NCBI RefSeq assembly: GCF_003148685.1
Contig: NZ_QGGR01000016.1
Coordinates: forward strand, 62,001-126,000
DNA from: Actinoplanes xinjiangensis
Lineage (GTDB): Bacteria > Actinomycetota > Actinomycetes > Mycobacteriales > Micromonosporaceae
Direction of reading: 5' to 3'
DNA length: 64,000 nucleotides
Position numbers and translations under genes: made by a program. Positions 8,226 to 17,332 of this stretch are shown here, piece by piece; within the stretch, counting starts at the first letter, position 1; each line of letters opens with the position of its first letter. The notes below the pieces were generated by a model, which was not told the DNA's origin, did not search any database, and saw nothing but the letters and a program-made list of their open reading frames with translations.

Positions 8226-8486
8226 CTAACGTCCCTGCTCAGGCACCTGAAGGACCCGCTCGGCCACGCCGAGAGCCGGACCGTCGAGGTGTTCGCGGAT
8301 GGTTCCGCCCATCGCCCGGTCGAGTGCCACGATCAGCCCTTCGACCAGATCCTGGGCAAGATCGGGGTCCTCCGCCGCGACCGCCCGTAACCGCGTGGCC
8401 AGTTCGGTGGCACGGCGCTCGCCCGCCTCACCCTCGTCGATGGGGAGGTCGATGTCGGTGTCATCAAGTTGCCCGATATCAGTCAT
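8226..8486 (-). CDS. Small acidic hypothetical protein next to menG
   Basis: 86-aa soluble acidic protein beginning MTDIGQLDDTDIDLP. No signal peptide or membrane helix, predicted mostly helical. An alternative start seven codons upstream lacks a better ribosome-binding site. It begins 21 bases after the menG stop on the same strand, so the two are probably co-transcribed. Family not recognised. Placement between menG and menJ makes a link to quinone metabolism possible but unproven. Confidence 0.7.
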   Translation of the reverse strand: MTDIGQLDDTDIDLPIDEGEAGERRATELATRLRAVAAEDPDLAQDLVEGLIVALDRAMGGTIREHLDGPALGVAERVLQVPEQGR

Positions 8487-8507
8487 AAACCGAGCAAAGC
8501 AGCGCAT

Positions 8508-9236
8508 TCACCGGTTTGTTGGGGTAACTCCAGTTTTTTCCTCCACCCGGGTGGCCCGGTGCAGGGACACGACGCCGCCGGTCAGATTCCGCCAGCCCAC
8601 CCGGTCCCACGGGCCGGCCCCGGCGATCCGGGCCGCCAGGCCCTGCTGGTCCGGCCAGGCGCGAATCGACTCGGCGAGATAGACATACGCCTCCGGGTTG
8701 CTCGCCACCGCACGCGCCACCGCCGGCAGGGAACGCATCAGGTATTGCAGGTAGACGGTCCGGAAGGCCCCGTTGACCGGGTGGCTGAACTCGCACACCA
8801 CCAGACGACCGCCCGGACGGGTCACTCGGGCGAACTCGCGCAACGCGGCGCCGGTGTCCACCACGTTACGCAGCGCGAAGGAGATCGTCACCGCGTCGAA
8901 GACGCCGTCCGCGAACGGCAGCCGCAGCGCGTCGCCGGCCAGCAGCGGCACCTCCGCCCGCACCCGGCGGCCGGCCCGCAGCATGCCCACCGAGATGTCC
9001 GCTCCCACCGCGAACGCTCCCGACCGGCTCAACTCCTCGGTCGAGACGCCGGTCCCGGCGCCCACGTCCAGCACCCGCTCCCCCGGCCGCAACCCGAGAG
9101 CGGCCCGAGTGGCCCGGCGCCAGCCACGATCCTGGCCGAACGAGATCACGGTGTTGGTGAGGTCGTACCGACCGGCCACGCCGTCGAACATCTCGGCGAC
9201 CTCGTGCGGTTGCTTGTCCAGATCTGCGCGCGTCAC
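8508..9236 (-). CDS. menG: Demethylmenaquinone methyltransferase
   Basis: SAM-dependent methyltransferase of the UbiE/MenG family (242 aa) that performs the final C-methylation of demethylmenaquinone. Visible motifs: the N-terminal VAEMFDGVAGRYDLTN, the SAM motif VLDVGAGTG at residues 55-63, and FALRNVVD followed by REFARVTRPGGRLVVCEFSHP. An upstream in-frame start would add 15 poorly conserved residues, and the GTG at 9236 gives the standard N-terminus. Genes for earlier futalosine-pathway steps (mqnA, C, E, L, M, P) are in the same window. Confidence 0.95.
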   Translation of the reverse strand: MTRADLDKQPHEVAEMFDGVAGRYDLTNTVISFGQDRGWRRATRAALGLRPGERVLDVGAGTGVSTEELSRSGAFAVGADISVGMLRAGRRVRAEVPLLAGDALRLPFADGVFDAVTISFALRNVVDTGAALREFARVTRPGGRLVVCEFSHPVNGAFRTVYLQYLMRSLPAVARAVASNPEAYVYLAESIRAWPDQQGLAARIAGAGPWDRVGWRNLTGGVVSLHRATRVEEKTGVTPTNR

Positions 9237-9531
9237 GAGGCAAGCCTGCCAGATAACAGAACGGGCGGGATGGTTGCCCATCCCGCCCGTGCCTTGTGCG
9301 TTATATATACGACCGCCATCGGTCGGGTCCGACTGCTCGTCACCGACGCTGACCGCGGCAGGCGACGTATGAGTGTTACCGGTGCCTTACAAGAGGCAAC
9401 GTAACCAGCGGAAAGGACCCGGTACAGCCAACCGGCGGGCTCGTTACGAAGGAGCAACCCGGCATCACCGGTCCGACGACCCGAACCTGGCCGAACGGAC
9501 GACCGCCACCCCCCGAAGGGACTGGTTTAGC
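9237..9531. other. 295-bp intergenic region between mqnC and menG
   Basis: No convincing gene. Holds the strong hairpin at 9261-9290 and an AT-rich stretch ttatatatac (9301-9310) that could contain the -10 element of a minus-strand menG promoter. Short open frames here lack ribosome-binding sites and familiar codon use. Confidence 0.5.
9261..9290. terminator. 13-bp perfect hairpin between mqnC and menG
   Basis: ACGGGCGGGATGG and CCATCCCGCCCGT pair perfectly around a TTGC loop. It lies about 240 bases after the mqnC stop and 25 bases before the menG start on the minus strand, with no clear T-run. It could terminate mqnC read-through, or shape the menG leader close to its ribosome-binding site. 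Confidence 0.5.
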
Positions 9532-10770
9532 TCAGGAAGCCTCGACCAGCGGGAGCTGTTTACGCGCGCCGCCGCCGGGCAGGGCGATCGAGGAGAAGTG
9601 CGAGACCACCCGGTCGTCGGTCGGGTCGTCGGCGGGGGTGTGATGCACGGCGAGATGCCTGTACCAGGTGTCGCGCCAGGCCGGGATGCGGTCCGCGGTG
9701 CGGATCATGGAGATCAGCTCCTGGAGGTTGGACCGGTGCTTCGCGCCGGCCGAGGAGATCACGTTCTCCTCCAGCATGATCGAGCCCAGGTCGTCGACAC
9801 CCATGTGCAGCGAGAGCTGGCCGATGTCCTTACCGGTGGTGAGCCAGGACGCCTGCAGGTGCGACACGTTGTCGAAGAACAGCCGGGAGACCGCGATGAA
9901 CCGCAGATACTCCATGGTGGTGGCCTGGGTACGGCCCTTCAGATGGTTGTTCTCCGGCTGGTACGTCCACGGGATGAACGCCCGGAAGCCACCCACCTCG
10001 TGGGACTGCTCGACCGGCACGTCCTGGTAGCCGTTCGCCACGGCCAGGTCCTGCACGTCACGGATCATGCGGATGTGCTCGATGCGCTCCGCGTTGGTCT
10101 CGCCGGTGCCCATCATCATGGTCGCGGTCGAGGACAGACCGTGCCGGTGCGCGATCGTCATGACCTCCAGCCAGCGGGCGCCGCTCTCCTTGAGCGGGGC
10201 GATCGCCTTGCGGGGACGCTCCGGCAGCATCTCGGCGCCGGCGCCGGCGATCGAGTCCAGCCCGGCCGCCTTGATCCGCAGCACCGCCTCCTCGATGGAG
10301 ACACCGTCGACCTTGGCCATGTGCAGGATCTCGCTCGGGCCGATCGAGTGGATCGCCAGCTGGGGGAACGCCTGCTTGACCGAGGAGAAGAGATTCTCGT
10401 AATACGCCACGCCGAAGTCGGGGTGGTGGCCACCCTGGAGCATCACCTGGGTGGCGCCGAGCTCGACCGCCTCGCCGGCCCGCCGCAGGATCTCCTCGGT
10501 CGGGTGCGCCCAGCCCTCCTGGTGCTTGGGGGCCCGGAAGAACGCACAGAACTTGCACGCCGTCACGCAGACGTTCGTGTAGTTGATGTTCCGGTCGATG
10601 AGGTAGGTGACGATGTTGTCCGGATGACGCCTGCGCCGGACCGCGTCGGCCGCCTCGCCCAGTGCGTGGAACGGGGCCTGCGTGTAGAGCAGCAGCGCCT
10701 CCTCGGGCGTGATCCGCCCGCCGTCGGCGCCGCGCTGCAGGATGCTGTCGATCTCCGGATTCGCGGTCAC
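9532..10770 (-). CDS. mqnC: Cyclic dehypoxanthinyl futalosine synthase (radical SAM)
   Basis: Radical SAM enzyme (412 aa) that cyclises dehypoxanthine futalosine in the futalosine menaquinone pathway. The cluster motif CVTACKFC gives C68, C72 and C75. The downstream GGHHPDFG and SHEVGGFRAFIPWTYQPENN segments are typical of MqnC. A TTG ten codons upstream is possible, but the GTG at 10770 gives the standard start. It is homologous to the MqnE enzyme at 32725-33894 but clearly a different family member. It is the first gene, in transcription order, of the mqnC-menG-menJ-nuo stretch. Confidence 0.95.
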   Translation of the reverse strand: MTANPEIDSILQRGADGGRITPEEALLLYTQAPFHALGEAADAVRRRRHPDNIVTYLIDRNINYTNVCVTACKFCAFFRAPKHQEGWAHPTEEILRRAGEAVELGATQVMLQGGHHPDFGVAYYENLFSSVKQAFPQLAIHSIGPSEILHMAKVDGVSIEEAVLRIKAAGLDSIAGAGAEMLPERPRKAIAPLKESGARWLEVMTIAHRHGLSSTATMMMGTGETNAERIEHIRMIRDVQDLAVANGYQDVPVEQSHEVGGFRAFIPWTYQPENNHLKGRTQATTMEYLRFIAVSRLFFDNVSHLQASWLTTGKDIGQLSLHMGVDDLGSIMLEENVISSAGAKHRSNLQELISMIRTADRIPAWRDTWYRHLAVHHTPADDPTDDRVVSHFSSIALPGGGARKQLPLVEAS

Positions 10771-10866
10771 GATCTGAAGCGTACGTCCAGCGGCCGTCAA
10801 CCGTCAGCGGCGAGGGTCACCGGGGCGGCCCCGGTCGGCGGATAGGCTCGACCCGTCGTTCAGGGG

Positions 10867-13839
10867 GTGGATGTGCTCGTCGTGCACGGTGGGTGGGTGC
10901 CCGGCCGCGGGCTGATCGTCTGGGCCGAGGATCCCGGTCTGCCGTTGCACACGGCGTCCCGGGCGAGATCCCGGCCACACCCGTTCGCCACCACGGATCT
11001 CCCCGATCTTCCCGGGGCGGTCGCCGGGTCGGTGCAGCTGACCCTCCCCGGGACCGGTCGTGGCCCGCTGCCGTCGCCGGAGACCGGGCTCGACACCACG
11101 GCCCGGGGCGTCAAGCTCGGCGCCTGGACGGTGCCGGCGCTGACGGTGCCCGGGGACGGGGCGCTCGCCGTCCTCGGTGCGCTCGCCGATCCCGCCCCGG
11201 ACGGCTCGTGGGTCGCCGGGTCGTCGCTGCGCTATCTGAGTCTGCTCGCCGGATACGCCTGCGACCTCGCCCGGCGCGGCCGGATGCTGCCGCAACTGGT
11301 GATCGAGGGCGGGGTGCCGGCGGCTCGCTGGCGACCGGTGCTGACCGGGGGCGACACGGCCTCCTTCCGGGACTTCGCGGCCGGCATGCCGCCGGTGGTC
11401 CGGGCCGCGGGCGAGGGCCAGCCCCTGGGGCGTACGGTGCGCGACGCGCTGGAGTGGATGCTCGACAGTGCGGCCCGTTCCGTCCTGCCGGACCGGCTCA
11501 TGGTCGGCCAGCGCCCCGGGCCCAAGGCCGCCCTTCCCGACCGGTGGCTGGCCGCGCTCACCGGTGATCCGGCCCTGCCCGGTGCCGCCGACGCCGACGT
11601 CCGTGACCTGCGCCGCGCCCTCGACGACTGGATGCGGGCCGCCAACGAGGCGCACGGACCGATCCGGGTCAGTTTCCGGCTGATCGAGCCGGCACCGGAG
11701 ACCGACGAGTGGGCGATGGAGTTCGCGCTCCAGTCCGCCGAGGACCCGGCCCTCTACCTGCCCGCCGAGGACCTGTGGGCGGGCGCACGGTTCCCCGGGC
11801 TGCCCCGGCGGCCCGACGAGACCCTGCTCGCCGGGCTGGGCCGGGCCGTGCGCCTGTTCCCGCTGCTGCACGTGGCGCTGCTGGAGCAACGCCCGGCCGC
11901 GATGACGCTGAACACCGGCGAGGCCTACGAGTTCCTGCGCCAGGCCGCCCCGCTGCTCCAGGCCGCCGGGTTCGGGGTGCAGTTGCCGGCTTGGGCCGGG
12001 CGTAAGGCGGTCGGCCTGAAGATGACCACCCGCACCCGGTCCAAGACGAGTGCGGGCCGGGCCGCGGCGGACTCCGGGTTCGGCCTGGAGCAGCTGGTCG
12101 ACTTCCGCCTCGACCTGGTGATCGGTGACAGCGTGGTGAGCGCCGAGGAGCTGGCCGAGCTGGCCCGGCTCAAGGTGCCGATGGTCCGGGTCCGCGGGCA
12201 GTGGGTGGAGCTCGACGACCGGCAGCTGAAGGCGGCACTCAAGGCCGTCGGGCAGCGGCGCGAAGGCGAACTGACCGCGGGTGAACTGCTGCAACGGGTG
12301 GTCGAGGGCGGCGACGAGGATCTGCCGCTGGTGGAGGTGGACGCCGACGGCGATCTGGGCGACCTGCTCTCCGGGCAGGCCGCCGAGCGGCTGAGCCCGA
12401 TGCCCACACCGGCCGGATTCCAGGGGGCCCTCCGGCCGTACCAGGAGAGGGGTCTGTCGTGGTTGACCTTTCTCGGTCGTCTCGGGCTGGGGGGGATCCT
12501 CGCTGACGACATGGGTCTGGGCAAGACCGCCCAGACGCTGTCGCTGCTGCTCACCGACGAGGGCGCGAAGACGCTGCTGATCTGCCCGATGTCGCTGGTC
12601 AGCAACTGGTTCAAGGAGGCCGCGCGGTTCGCGCCGGGGCTGCGCGTCTATGTGCACCACGGCGGCACCCGGATGCGTGGTGAGGAGTTCGACGAGGCGG
12701 TCGCCGGGGCCGATCTGGTGATCACCACCTACGGGACGGCGCTGCGTGATCTGGAGACGCTGCGCGGCGTCACGTGGAGCCGGGTGGTCTGCGACGAGGC
12801 CCAGGCGATCAAGAACAGCGGGACACGGCAGTCGCAGGCGGTGCGGGCCATTCCGGCGCGCACCCGGGTGGCCCTGACCGGCACCCCGGTGGAGAACCAT
12901 CTCGCCGAGCTGTGGTCGATCATGGATTTCTGCAATCCGGGGCTGCTGGGGCCGGCCAAACGGTTCCGCCGCCGGTTCCAGGAGCCGATCGAGAGCCGGC
13001 AGGACGAGGACGCCACCGCCGCCCTGAAACGGGCCACCGGGCCGTTCGTGCTGCGCCGCCTGAAGACCGACAAGAGCATCATCTCGGACCTTCCGGAGAA
13101 GAACGAGATGAAGGTGTGGTGCTCGCTCACCCCCGAGCAGGCCACCCTCTACCAGGCCGTGGTCGAGGACATGATGGCCGAGATCGAGAGCAGCGAGGGC
13201 ATTCAGCGGCGTGGCAACGTGCTGGCCGCGATGATGAAACTCAAGCAGGTCTGCAACCACCCGGCCCACCTGCTCAAGGACGGTTCCCGGCTGCCCGGCC
13301 GGTCCGGCAAGCTGGCCCGTCTGGAGGAGCTGGCCGACGAGATCATCACCGACGGCGACAAGGCCCTGATCTTCACCCAGTACGCCGAGTGGGGCTCACT
13401 GCTACAGCCCTACCTGGCCGCGCACACCGACCGCCCGGTGCTCTGGCTGCACGGTGGTCTCAACAAGGCACGCCGCGACGAACTGGTCGAACGGTTCCAG
13501 ACGTCCACCGAGCCGATGCTCTTCCTGCTGTCGCTCAAGGCGGCCGGCACCGGCCTCAACCTGACCGCCGCCAACCACGTCGTCCACTTCGACCGGTGGT
13601 GGAATCCGGCGGTCGAGGACCAGGCCACCGACCGCGCCTTCCGGATCGGGCAGTCGCGGGACGTGCAGGTCCGTAAGTTCATCTGCACCGGGACGCTGGA
13701 GGAGAAGATCGACGTGATGATCGAGCGGAAGAAGGCCCTGGCCTCCTCGGTCGTCGGCACCGGTGAGGAGTGGATCACCGACCTGAGCACCGACCAGCTG
13801 CGCGAGCTGTTCTCGCTGGACCCGGGGGCGGTGCGCTGA
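10867..13839 (+). CDS. SNF2-family DEAD/DEAH helicase (HepA type)
   Basis: 990-aa Swi2/Snf2 ATPase. The N-terminal ~500 residues match the bacterial SNF2-associated region rather than a known enzyme. The motor carries Walker A LADDMGLGKTAQTL near residue 545, DEAQ near 642, TGTPVENHLAELWS, and the C-terminal lobe GTGLNLTAANHVVHFDRWW followed by QATDRAFRIGQ. Bacterial relatives are duplex translocases that remodel RNA polymerase or other protein-DNA complexes. The exact role here is unknown. The start is a GTG, and another GTG two codons on is equally possible. The next gene, one base after the stop, encodes a SWIM protein, a frequent partner. Confidence 0.92.
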   Translation: MDVLVVHGGWVPGRGLIVWAEDPGLPLHTASRARSRPHPFATTDLPDLPGAVAGSVQLTLPGTGRGPLPSPETGLDTTARGVKLGAWTVPALTVPGDGALAVLGALADPAPDGSWVAGSSLRYLSLLAGYACDLARRGRMLPQLVIEGGVPAARWRPVLTGGDTASFRDFAAGMPPVVRAAGEGQPLGRTVRDALEWMLDSAARSVLPDRLMVGQRPGPKAALPDRWLAALTGDPALPGAADADVRDLRRALDDWMRAANEAHGPIRVSFRLIEPAPETDEWAMEFALQSAEDPALYLPAEDLWAGARFPGLPRRPDETLLAGLGRAVRLFPLLHVALLEQRPAAMTLNTGEAYEFLRQAAPLLQAAGFGVQLPAWAGRKAVGLKMTTRTRSKTSAGRAAADSGFGLEQLVDFRLDLVIGDSVVSAEELAELARLKVPMVRVRGQWVELDDRQLKAALKAVGQRREGELTAGELLQRVVEGGDEDLPLVEVDADGDLGDLLSGQAAERLSPMPTPAGFQGALRPYQERGLSWLTFLGRLGLGGILADDMGLGKTAQTLSLLLTDEGAKTLLICPMSLVSNWFKEAARFAPGLRVYVHHGGTRMRGEEFDEAVAGADLVITTYGTALRDLETLRGVTWSRVVCDEAQAIKNSGTRQSQAVRAIPARTRVALTGTPVENHLAELWSIMDFCNPGLLGPAKRFRRRFQEPIESRQDEDATAALKRATGPFVLRRLKTDKSIISDLPEKNEMKVWCSLTPEQATLYQAVVEDMMAEIESSEGIQRRGNVLAAMMKLKQVCNHPAHLLKDGSRLPGRSGKLARLEELADEIITDGDKALIFTQYAEWGSLLQPYLAAHTDRPVLWLHGGLNKARRDELVERFQTSTEPMLFLLSLKAAGTGLNLTAANHVVHFDRWWNPAVEDQATDRAFRIGQSRDVQVRKFICTGTLEEKIDVMIERKKALASSVVGTGEEWITDLSTDQLRELFSLDPGAVR

Positions 13840-13840
13840 G

Positions 13841-14656
13841 ATGGCCTTCTTCGAGCACGGCCGCCCGATCGAGGTGGACGGCGGTCTCACCGTCCGTTCC
13901 CGGCGCGGCAAGATCGGCGAGCAGTGGTGGTCGCGTCGTTTCGTGGACGTGCTGGAGGAGGTCTGCGACGCGGGCCGGCTGTCCCGCGGCCGCGCCTACG
14001 CACGCAAGGGCCAGGTGATGGACTTCGCGCTCGCACCCGGCCGGGTGCTCGCCCGGGTCCAGGGGTCGCGGCCGAAGCCGTACGAGGTGACGATCCGCGT
14101 CACCGCCTACGACGACGCCCGGTGGACGGACGTGATCGACGCCCTCGCGTCCCGGGCCCTCTACCGGGCCGCCCTGCTGGCCGGCGAGATGCCGCACGAG
14201 ATCGTCGACCTCTTCACCGAGCTGGGGCTGCCGCTCTTCCCCGAACGGCTGGACATCGACTGCTCGTGCCCGGACTGGGGAGTGCCCTGCAAACACGGGT
14301 CGGCGGTGCTCTACGTACTGGCCGAGGCCTTCGACGACGACCCGTTCCTGGTGCTGGCGTGGCGCGGTCGTGGCCGCGACGAACTGCTCGACGCGCTGCG
14401 CGGCACCCCCGAGCCGTCGGAGGTGATCGACCCCTTGGCGGTCGAGGAGGAGCCGCTGGACGCCCGGCTGGCCGATTTCTGGTCGCCGGCGATCAGTCTG
14501 GGCCGGCTCCGGGAGCGGCCGGCACGCGGCATCACCCCGCCGGAGCTGCTGCTGCGGGCCCTCGACGCGCCGCCGGTGAAGGTGCGGCACGTGCCGCTCA
14601 CCGATGTGCTCCGGCCGCATTACCGTGACCTGGCCCTGCCTTCGACGGAAGAGTGA
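13841..14656 (+). CDS. SWIM zinc-finger protein
   Basis: 271-aa protein with a SWIM motif at residues 141-152 (C141, C143, C150, H152; pattern CxC-N6-CxH). SWIM fingers bind DNA or protein and often sit beside SNF2 ATPases in bacteria. The ATG lies one base after the SNF2 stop, so the two are almost certainly one operon and probably act together. The rest of the protein is predicted soluble, with no catalytic motif recognised. A strong hairpin follows the gene. Confidence 0.88.
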   Translation: MAFFEHGRPIEVDGGLTVRSRRGKIGEQWWSRRFVDVLEEVCDAGRLSRGRAYARKGQVMDFALAPGRVLARVQGSRPKPYEVTIRVTAYDDARWTDVIDALASRALYRAALLAGEMPHEIVDLFTELGLPLFPERLDIDCSCPDWGVPCKHGSAVLYVLAEAFDDDPFLVLAWRGRGRDELLDALRGTPEPSEVIDPLAVEEEPLDARLADFWSPAISLGRLRERPARGITPPELLLRALDAPPVKVRHVPLTDVLRPHYRDLALPSTEE

Positions 14657-14674
14657 CCCGTCGGGAAGCGAAGG

Positions 14675-14723
14675 GCTGCGTCCACCATGGACCGATCGTG
14701 GGTAAGTCCACGATGGACGCAGC
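14675..14723 (+). terminator. Hairpin after the SNF2/SWIM operon
   Basis: GCTGCGTCCA (14675-14684) pairs with TGGACGCAGC (14714-14723), and an inner TGGAC/GTCCA stem extends it. It starts 18 bases after the SWIM stop. No T-run, as is common for actinobacterial terminators. Confidence 0.6.
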
Positions 14724-14778
14724 GTTACGTCACGTTACCAGGCGTGTTCATCGACAACTAGCTACGTTGGAGTGGATC

Positions 14779-15735
14779 ATGAGCGAGATGACCTACCGCC
14801 GACTCGGCGACTCGGGCCTGGTGGTGTCCGTGGTCGGGATCGGCTGCAACAACTTCGGGCGCAAGCTCGACCTCGACGGCACCCGTGAGGTCGTCGACGC
14901 GGCCCTCGACACCGGGATCAACCTGTTCGACACCGCTGACATCTACGGCACACCGCACGGATCGTCCGAGCAACTGCTCGGCGCCGCCCTCAAGGGCCGC
15001 CGTGACGAGGTAGTGCTGGCCACCAAGTTCGGCATGGACATGGAGGGCCTCAACGGGCGTGACTTCGGAGCCCGCGGCTCGCGGCGCTACATCGTGCGGG
15101 CGGTCGAGGCCTCCCTGCGCCGGCTGGAGACCGACCACATCGACCTCTACCAGATGCACACCCCCGACCCGGCCACCCCGATCGACGAGACCCTGACCGC
15201 GCTCGACGACCTGGTCCGCTCCGGCAAGGTCCGCTACCTCGGCAACTCCAACTTCTCCGGCTGGCAGATCGCCGACGCCGACTGGGTCGCCCGCAGCGGC
15301 AGCCTGACCCGGTTCATCAGCGCGCAGAACCAGTACAGCCTGCTCGAGCGGAGTGTCGAGACCGAGGTCATTCCGGCGTGTGAGCGGTTCGGGCTCGGGC
15401 TGCTGCCGTTCTTCCCGCTCGAATCCGGGCTGCTCACCGGTAAGTACCGGCGGGGCGAGCAGCCGCCCGCCGGCACCCGGATGGCGAACGAGCGGTATGC
15501 GTCCTGGCTGGCCCGGGCCGACTGGGACACCATCGAGGCGCTGACCGCCTTCGGTGCCGAACGTGACCGCAGTCTGCTGGAGGTGGCCGTCGCCGGTCTC
15601 GCCGCCCAGCCGGGCGTGACCAGCGTGATCGCCGGTGCCACCACGGCCGAGCAGGTCCAGGCGAACGCGGCGGCCGGCGCCTGGCGGCTGAGCGCGGCCG
15701 ATGTGGCCGCGCTCGACACCGTGCTGAACGGATGA
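14779..15735 (+). CDS. Aldo/keto reductase
   Basis: NADPH-dependent aldo/keto reductase-type protein (318 aa). The family pattern is present: GIGCNNFGRKLD with FDTADIYG (Asp/Tyr), ATKFGMDM (Lys), DLYQMHTPDP (His), and a C-terminal segment ending SVIAGATTAEQVQANAAA. The longer open frame begins in the preceding terminator, and the ATG at 14779 has a GGAG ribosome-binding site. Physiological substrate unknown. It converges with the wall-protein gene with only six bases between stops. Confidence 0.88.
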   Translation: MSEMTYRRLGDSGLVVSVVGIGCNNFGRKLDLDGTREVVDAALDTGINLFDTADIYGTPHGSSEQLLGAALKGRRDEVVLATKFGMDMEGLNGRDFGARGSRRYIVRAVEASLRRLETDHIDLYQMHTPDPATPIDETLTALDDLVRSGKVRYLGNSNFSGWQIADADWVARSGSLTRFISAQNQYSLLERSVETEVIPACERFGLGLLPFFPLESGLLTGKYRRGEQPPAGTRMANERYASWLARADWDTIEALTAFGAERDRSLLEVAVAGLAAQPGVTSVIAGATTAEQVQANAAAGAWRLSAADVAALDTVLNG

Positions 15736-15741
15736 CCGGAG

Positions 15742-17256
15742 CTACTCGGCGACCGTGACGATCCTGCGGCGGCGGGCCAGCCGGAAGGCGATCAGGCCCA
15801 CCGCCAGCAGGGCGGCGCCCCCACCGGCGAGCAGGCCGGCCGGGGCGCCGGTGATCGGCAGGCCGCCGCCCGCACCGCCGGCGGTCGACTCGACCGTCAG
15901 GGCCGCCCTGTCGTTGCCGCTCTTCGTGTCCTGCACACTGCCGTCGATCCGCACGGATCCGGCCCGGTAACCCGTGCCCTCCTGGATCTCGGCGGTCAGG
16001 GCGAACAGGTGGCGGCCGTTGTCGGGCACGCTGTCCAGGACGATGCAGACCAGGTCGGTCACCCCGGACAGATCCGCCGACTCGTCGATGTCGTCGAGCG
16101 AGGTGCCCGGCAGGCACCGTCGGTCGGCCTCGGTCAGCACGACCCCGGTGGGCAGCTTGACGTGCGCGTACTGCACCGAGGTCAGCGACAGCGGGATGGT
16201 CGCGGACGGGCCGAGGTTGTGCACGCCGACCTGCACCGTGGCGGTGTCGCCGACGGCACCCTTGAAGACGCCGCCGACCGCCGTGCCGTCGGCGAGGGTC
16301 CGGGGCACGGACACCGCGAACTCGGCGAAGTTGTCGTTTTCGTTGAGGTCCTCGGCGGCCTCCGGTTCCTTGGCCGACAGACTCGCGACGCCCTCCAGCT
16401 TCAGTTCCCTGCCGGCCGCGCCGGCGGTCCGTTTCGCGAAGTCGAACACGTACCCGTCGGTGAGACCGACCGCCGCCACGAAGACCGGGTAGTCGAACGG
16501 CCCGGCCGCACCGGCCGGGACCCGCACCCGCAGGGGCGTGCTCTCCGGCAGCGTGAAGACACCGCCGGCGACCAGCGGGTCGTTGAAGACGCAGACGAAA
16601 CCGCCGATCTCCGCGTCCTGCTCGCAGTTGCGGTAGTCCAGCGCCGGGTCGACCCCGAGCGGAGCCATCACCACCAGGCCGAGCGCCGGGACGTCCCGGT
16701 TGCCGCTGTTGCGGATCGCGACCGGCACGTCGGCCGAACCACCCGGGCGCAGCTCCAGGTCGGCGATGTCGTCGACCTCCAGGTCGGCACCACCCTTGTC
16801 GGTACCCACCACGGTGACCGACGCCTGGTCACTGGGCTGCCCCCCGATCGACGTGGCCAGCGCGACGGTCCGGGCCGGATCCGCCGCCCCCGCCGCGGCC
16901 GGCTTCACCGTAAACCGCACGCTGCGGCGCTGCCCCGGCTTCAGGTCACCGATGTCACAGACGTTCGCGGCACAGCCCGCCGGCGCGGTGAATCCCAGGT
17001 CCGCGCTGATCGGCCTCGCGTCGCTGCCGAACGTGAGCCGTACGTCCTCGACCGCCCCGTCACCGACGTTGTAGACGTCGACCTTGACCGTCTTCGTCTG
17101 GCCGTTGACGACGGTCACCGTCTCCGGGGTGAGAATGCCGACGTAGGCGAACTCCCCCGGCCCTTCGGCAGCCCGCGCGGGCAGGGCAAGGCTGCCGACG
17201 GCCAGTACGGAGACCGCCCCGACCAGGGCATAACGGGCGCGCAACAGCATCGTCAC
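15742..17256 (-). CDS. Sortase-anchored (LPITG) cell-wall surface protein
   Basis: 504-aa exported protein. An N-terminal signal peptide (hydrophobic core near residues 11-22, ALPARAA cleavage region) is followed by several beta-rich repeats of the CARDB/DUF11 kind. The C-terminus carries LPITG, a hydrophobic helix and the basic tail RLARRRR, the classic sortase sorting signal. It is probably linked covalently to peptidoglycan. GTG at 17256 and ATG at 17250 are both possible starts. Function of the exposed region unknown; no catalytic motif seen. Confidence 0.85.
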   Translation of the reverse strand: MTMLLRARYALVGAVSVLAVGSLALPARAAEGPGEFAYVGILTPETVTVVNGQTKTVKVDVYNVGDGAVEDVRLTFGSDARPISADLGFTAPAGCAANVCDIGDLKPGQRRSVRFTVKPAAAGAADPARTVALATSIGGQPSDQASVTVVGTDKGGADLEVDDIADLELRPGGSADVPVAIRNSGNRDVPALGLVVMAPLGVDPALDYRNCEQDAEIGGFVCVFNDPLVAGGVFTLPESTPLRVRVPAGAAGPFDYPVFVAAVGLTDGYVFDFAKRTAGAAGRELKLEGVASLSAKEPEAAEDLNENDNFAEFAVSVPRTLADGTAVGGVFKGAVGDTATVQVGVHNLGPSATIPLSLTSVQYAHVKLPTGVVLTEADRRCLPGTSLDDIDESADLSGVTDLVCIVLDSVPDNGRHLFALTAEIQEGTGYRAGSVRIDGSVQDTKSGNDRAALTVESTAGGAGGGLPITGAPAGLLAGGGAALLAVGLIAFRLARRRRIVTVAE

Positions 17257-17272
17257 CGACTTCGGTTCCCGA

Positions 17273-17296
17273 GCCGGCCCGAGGTGTTCGGCCGGC
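17273..17296 (-). terminator. Hairpin between mqnA and the wall-protein gene
   Basis: GCCGGCC (17273-17279) pairs with GGCCGGC (17290-17296) across ten bases, 37 bases after the mqnA stop on the minus strand. No T-run. It may end mqnA transcription or lie in the leader of the next gene. Confidence 0.35.
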
Positions 17297-17332
17297 GAGT
17301 CCGCGGATCCTAAAGCCGCCGGTCACCCGAGA

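Noticed and set aside
9233..9457. Small minus-strand gene in the mqnC-menG gap
   Set aside because: No ribosome-binding site or recognisable composition, and it crosses the strong hairpin at 9261-9290.
10804..13269. Long minus-strand open frame opposite the SNF2 gene (over 800 codons)
   Set aside because: Shadow of the plus-strand helicase: biased composition, no domains, no ribosome-binding site.
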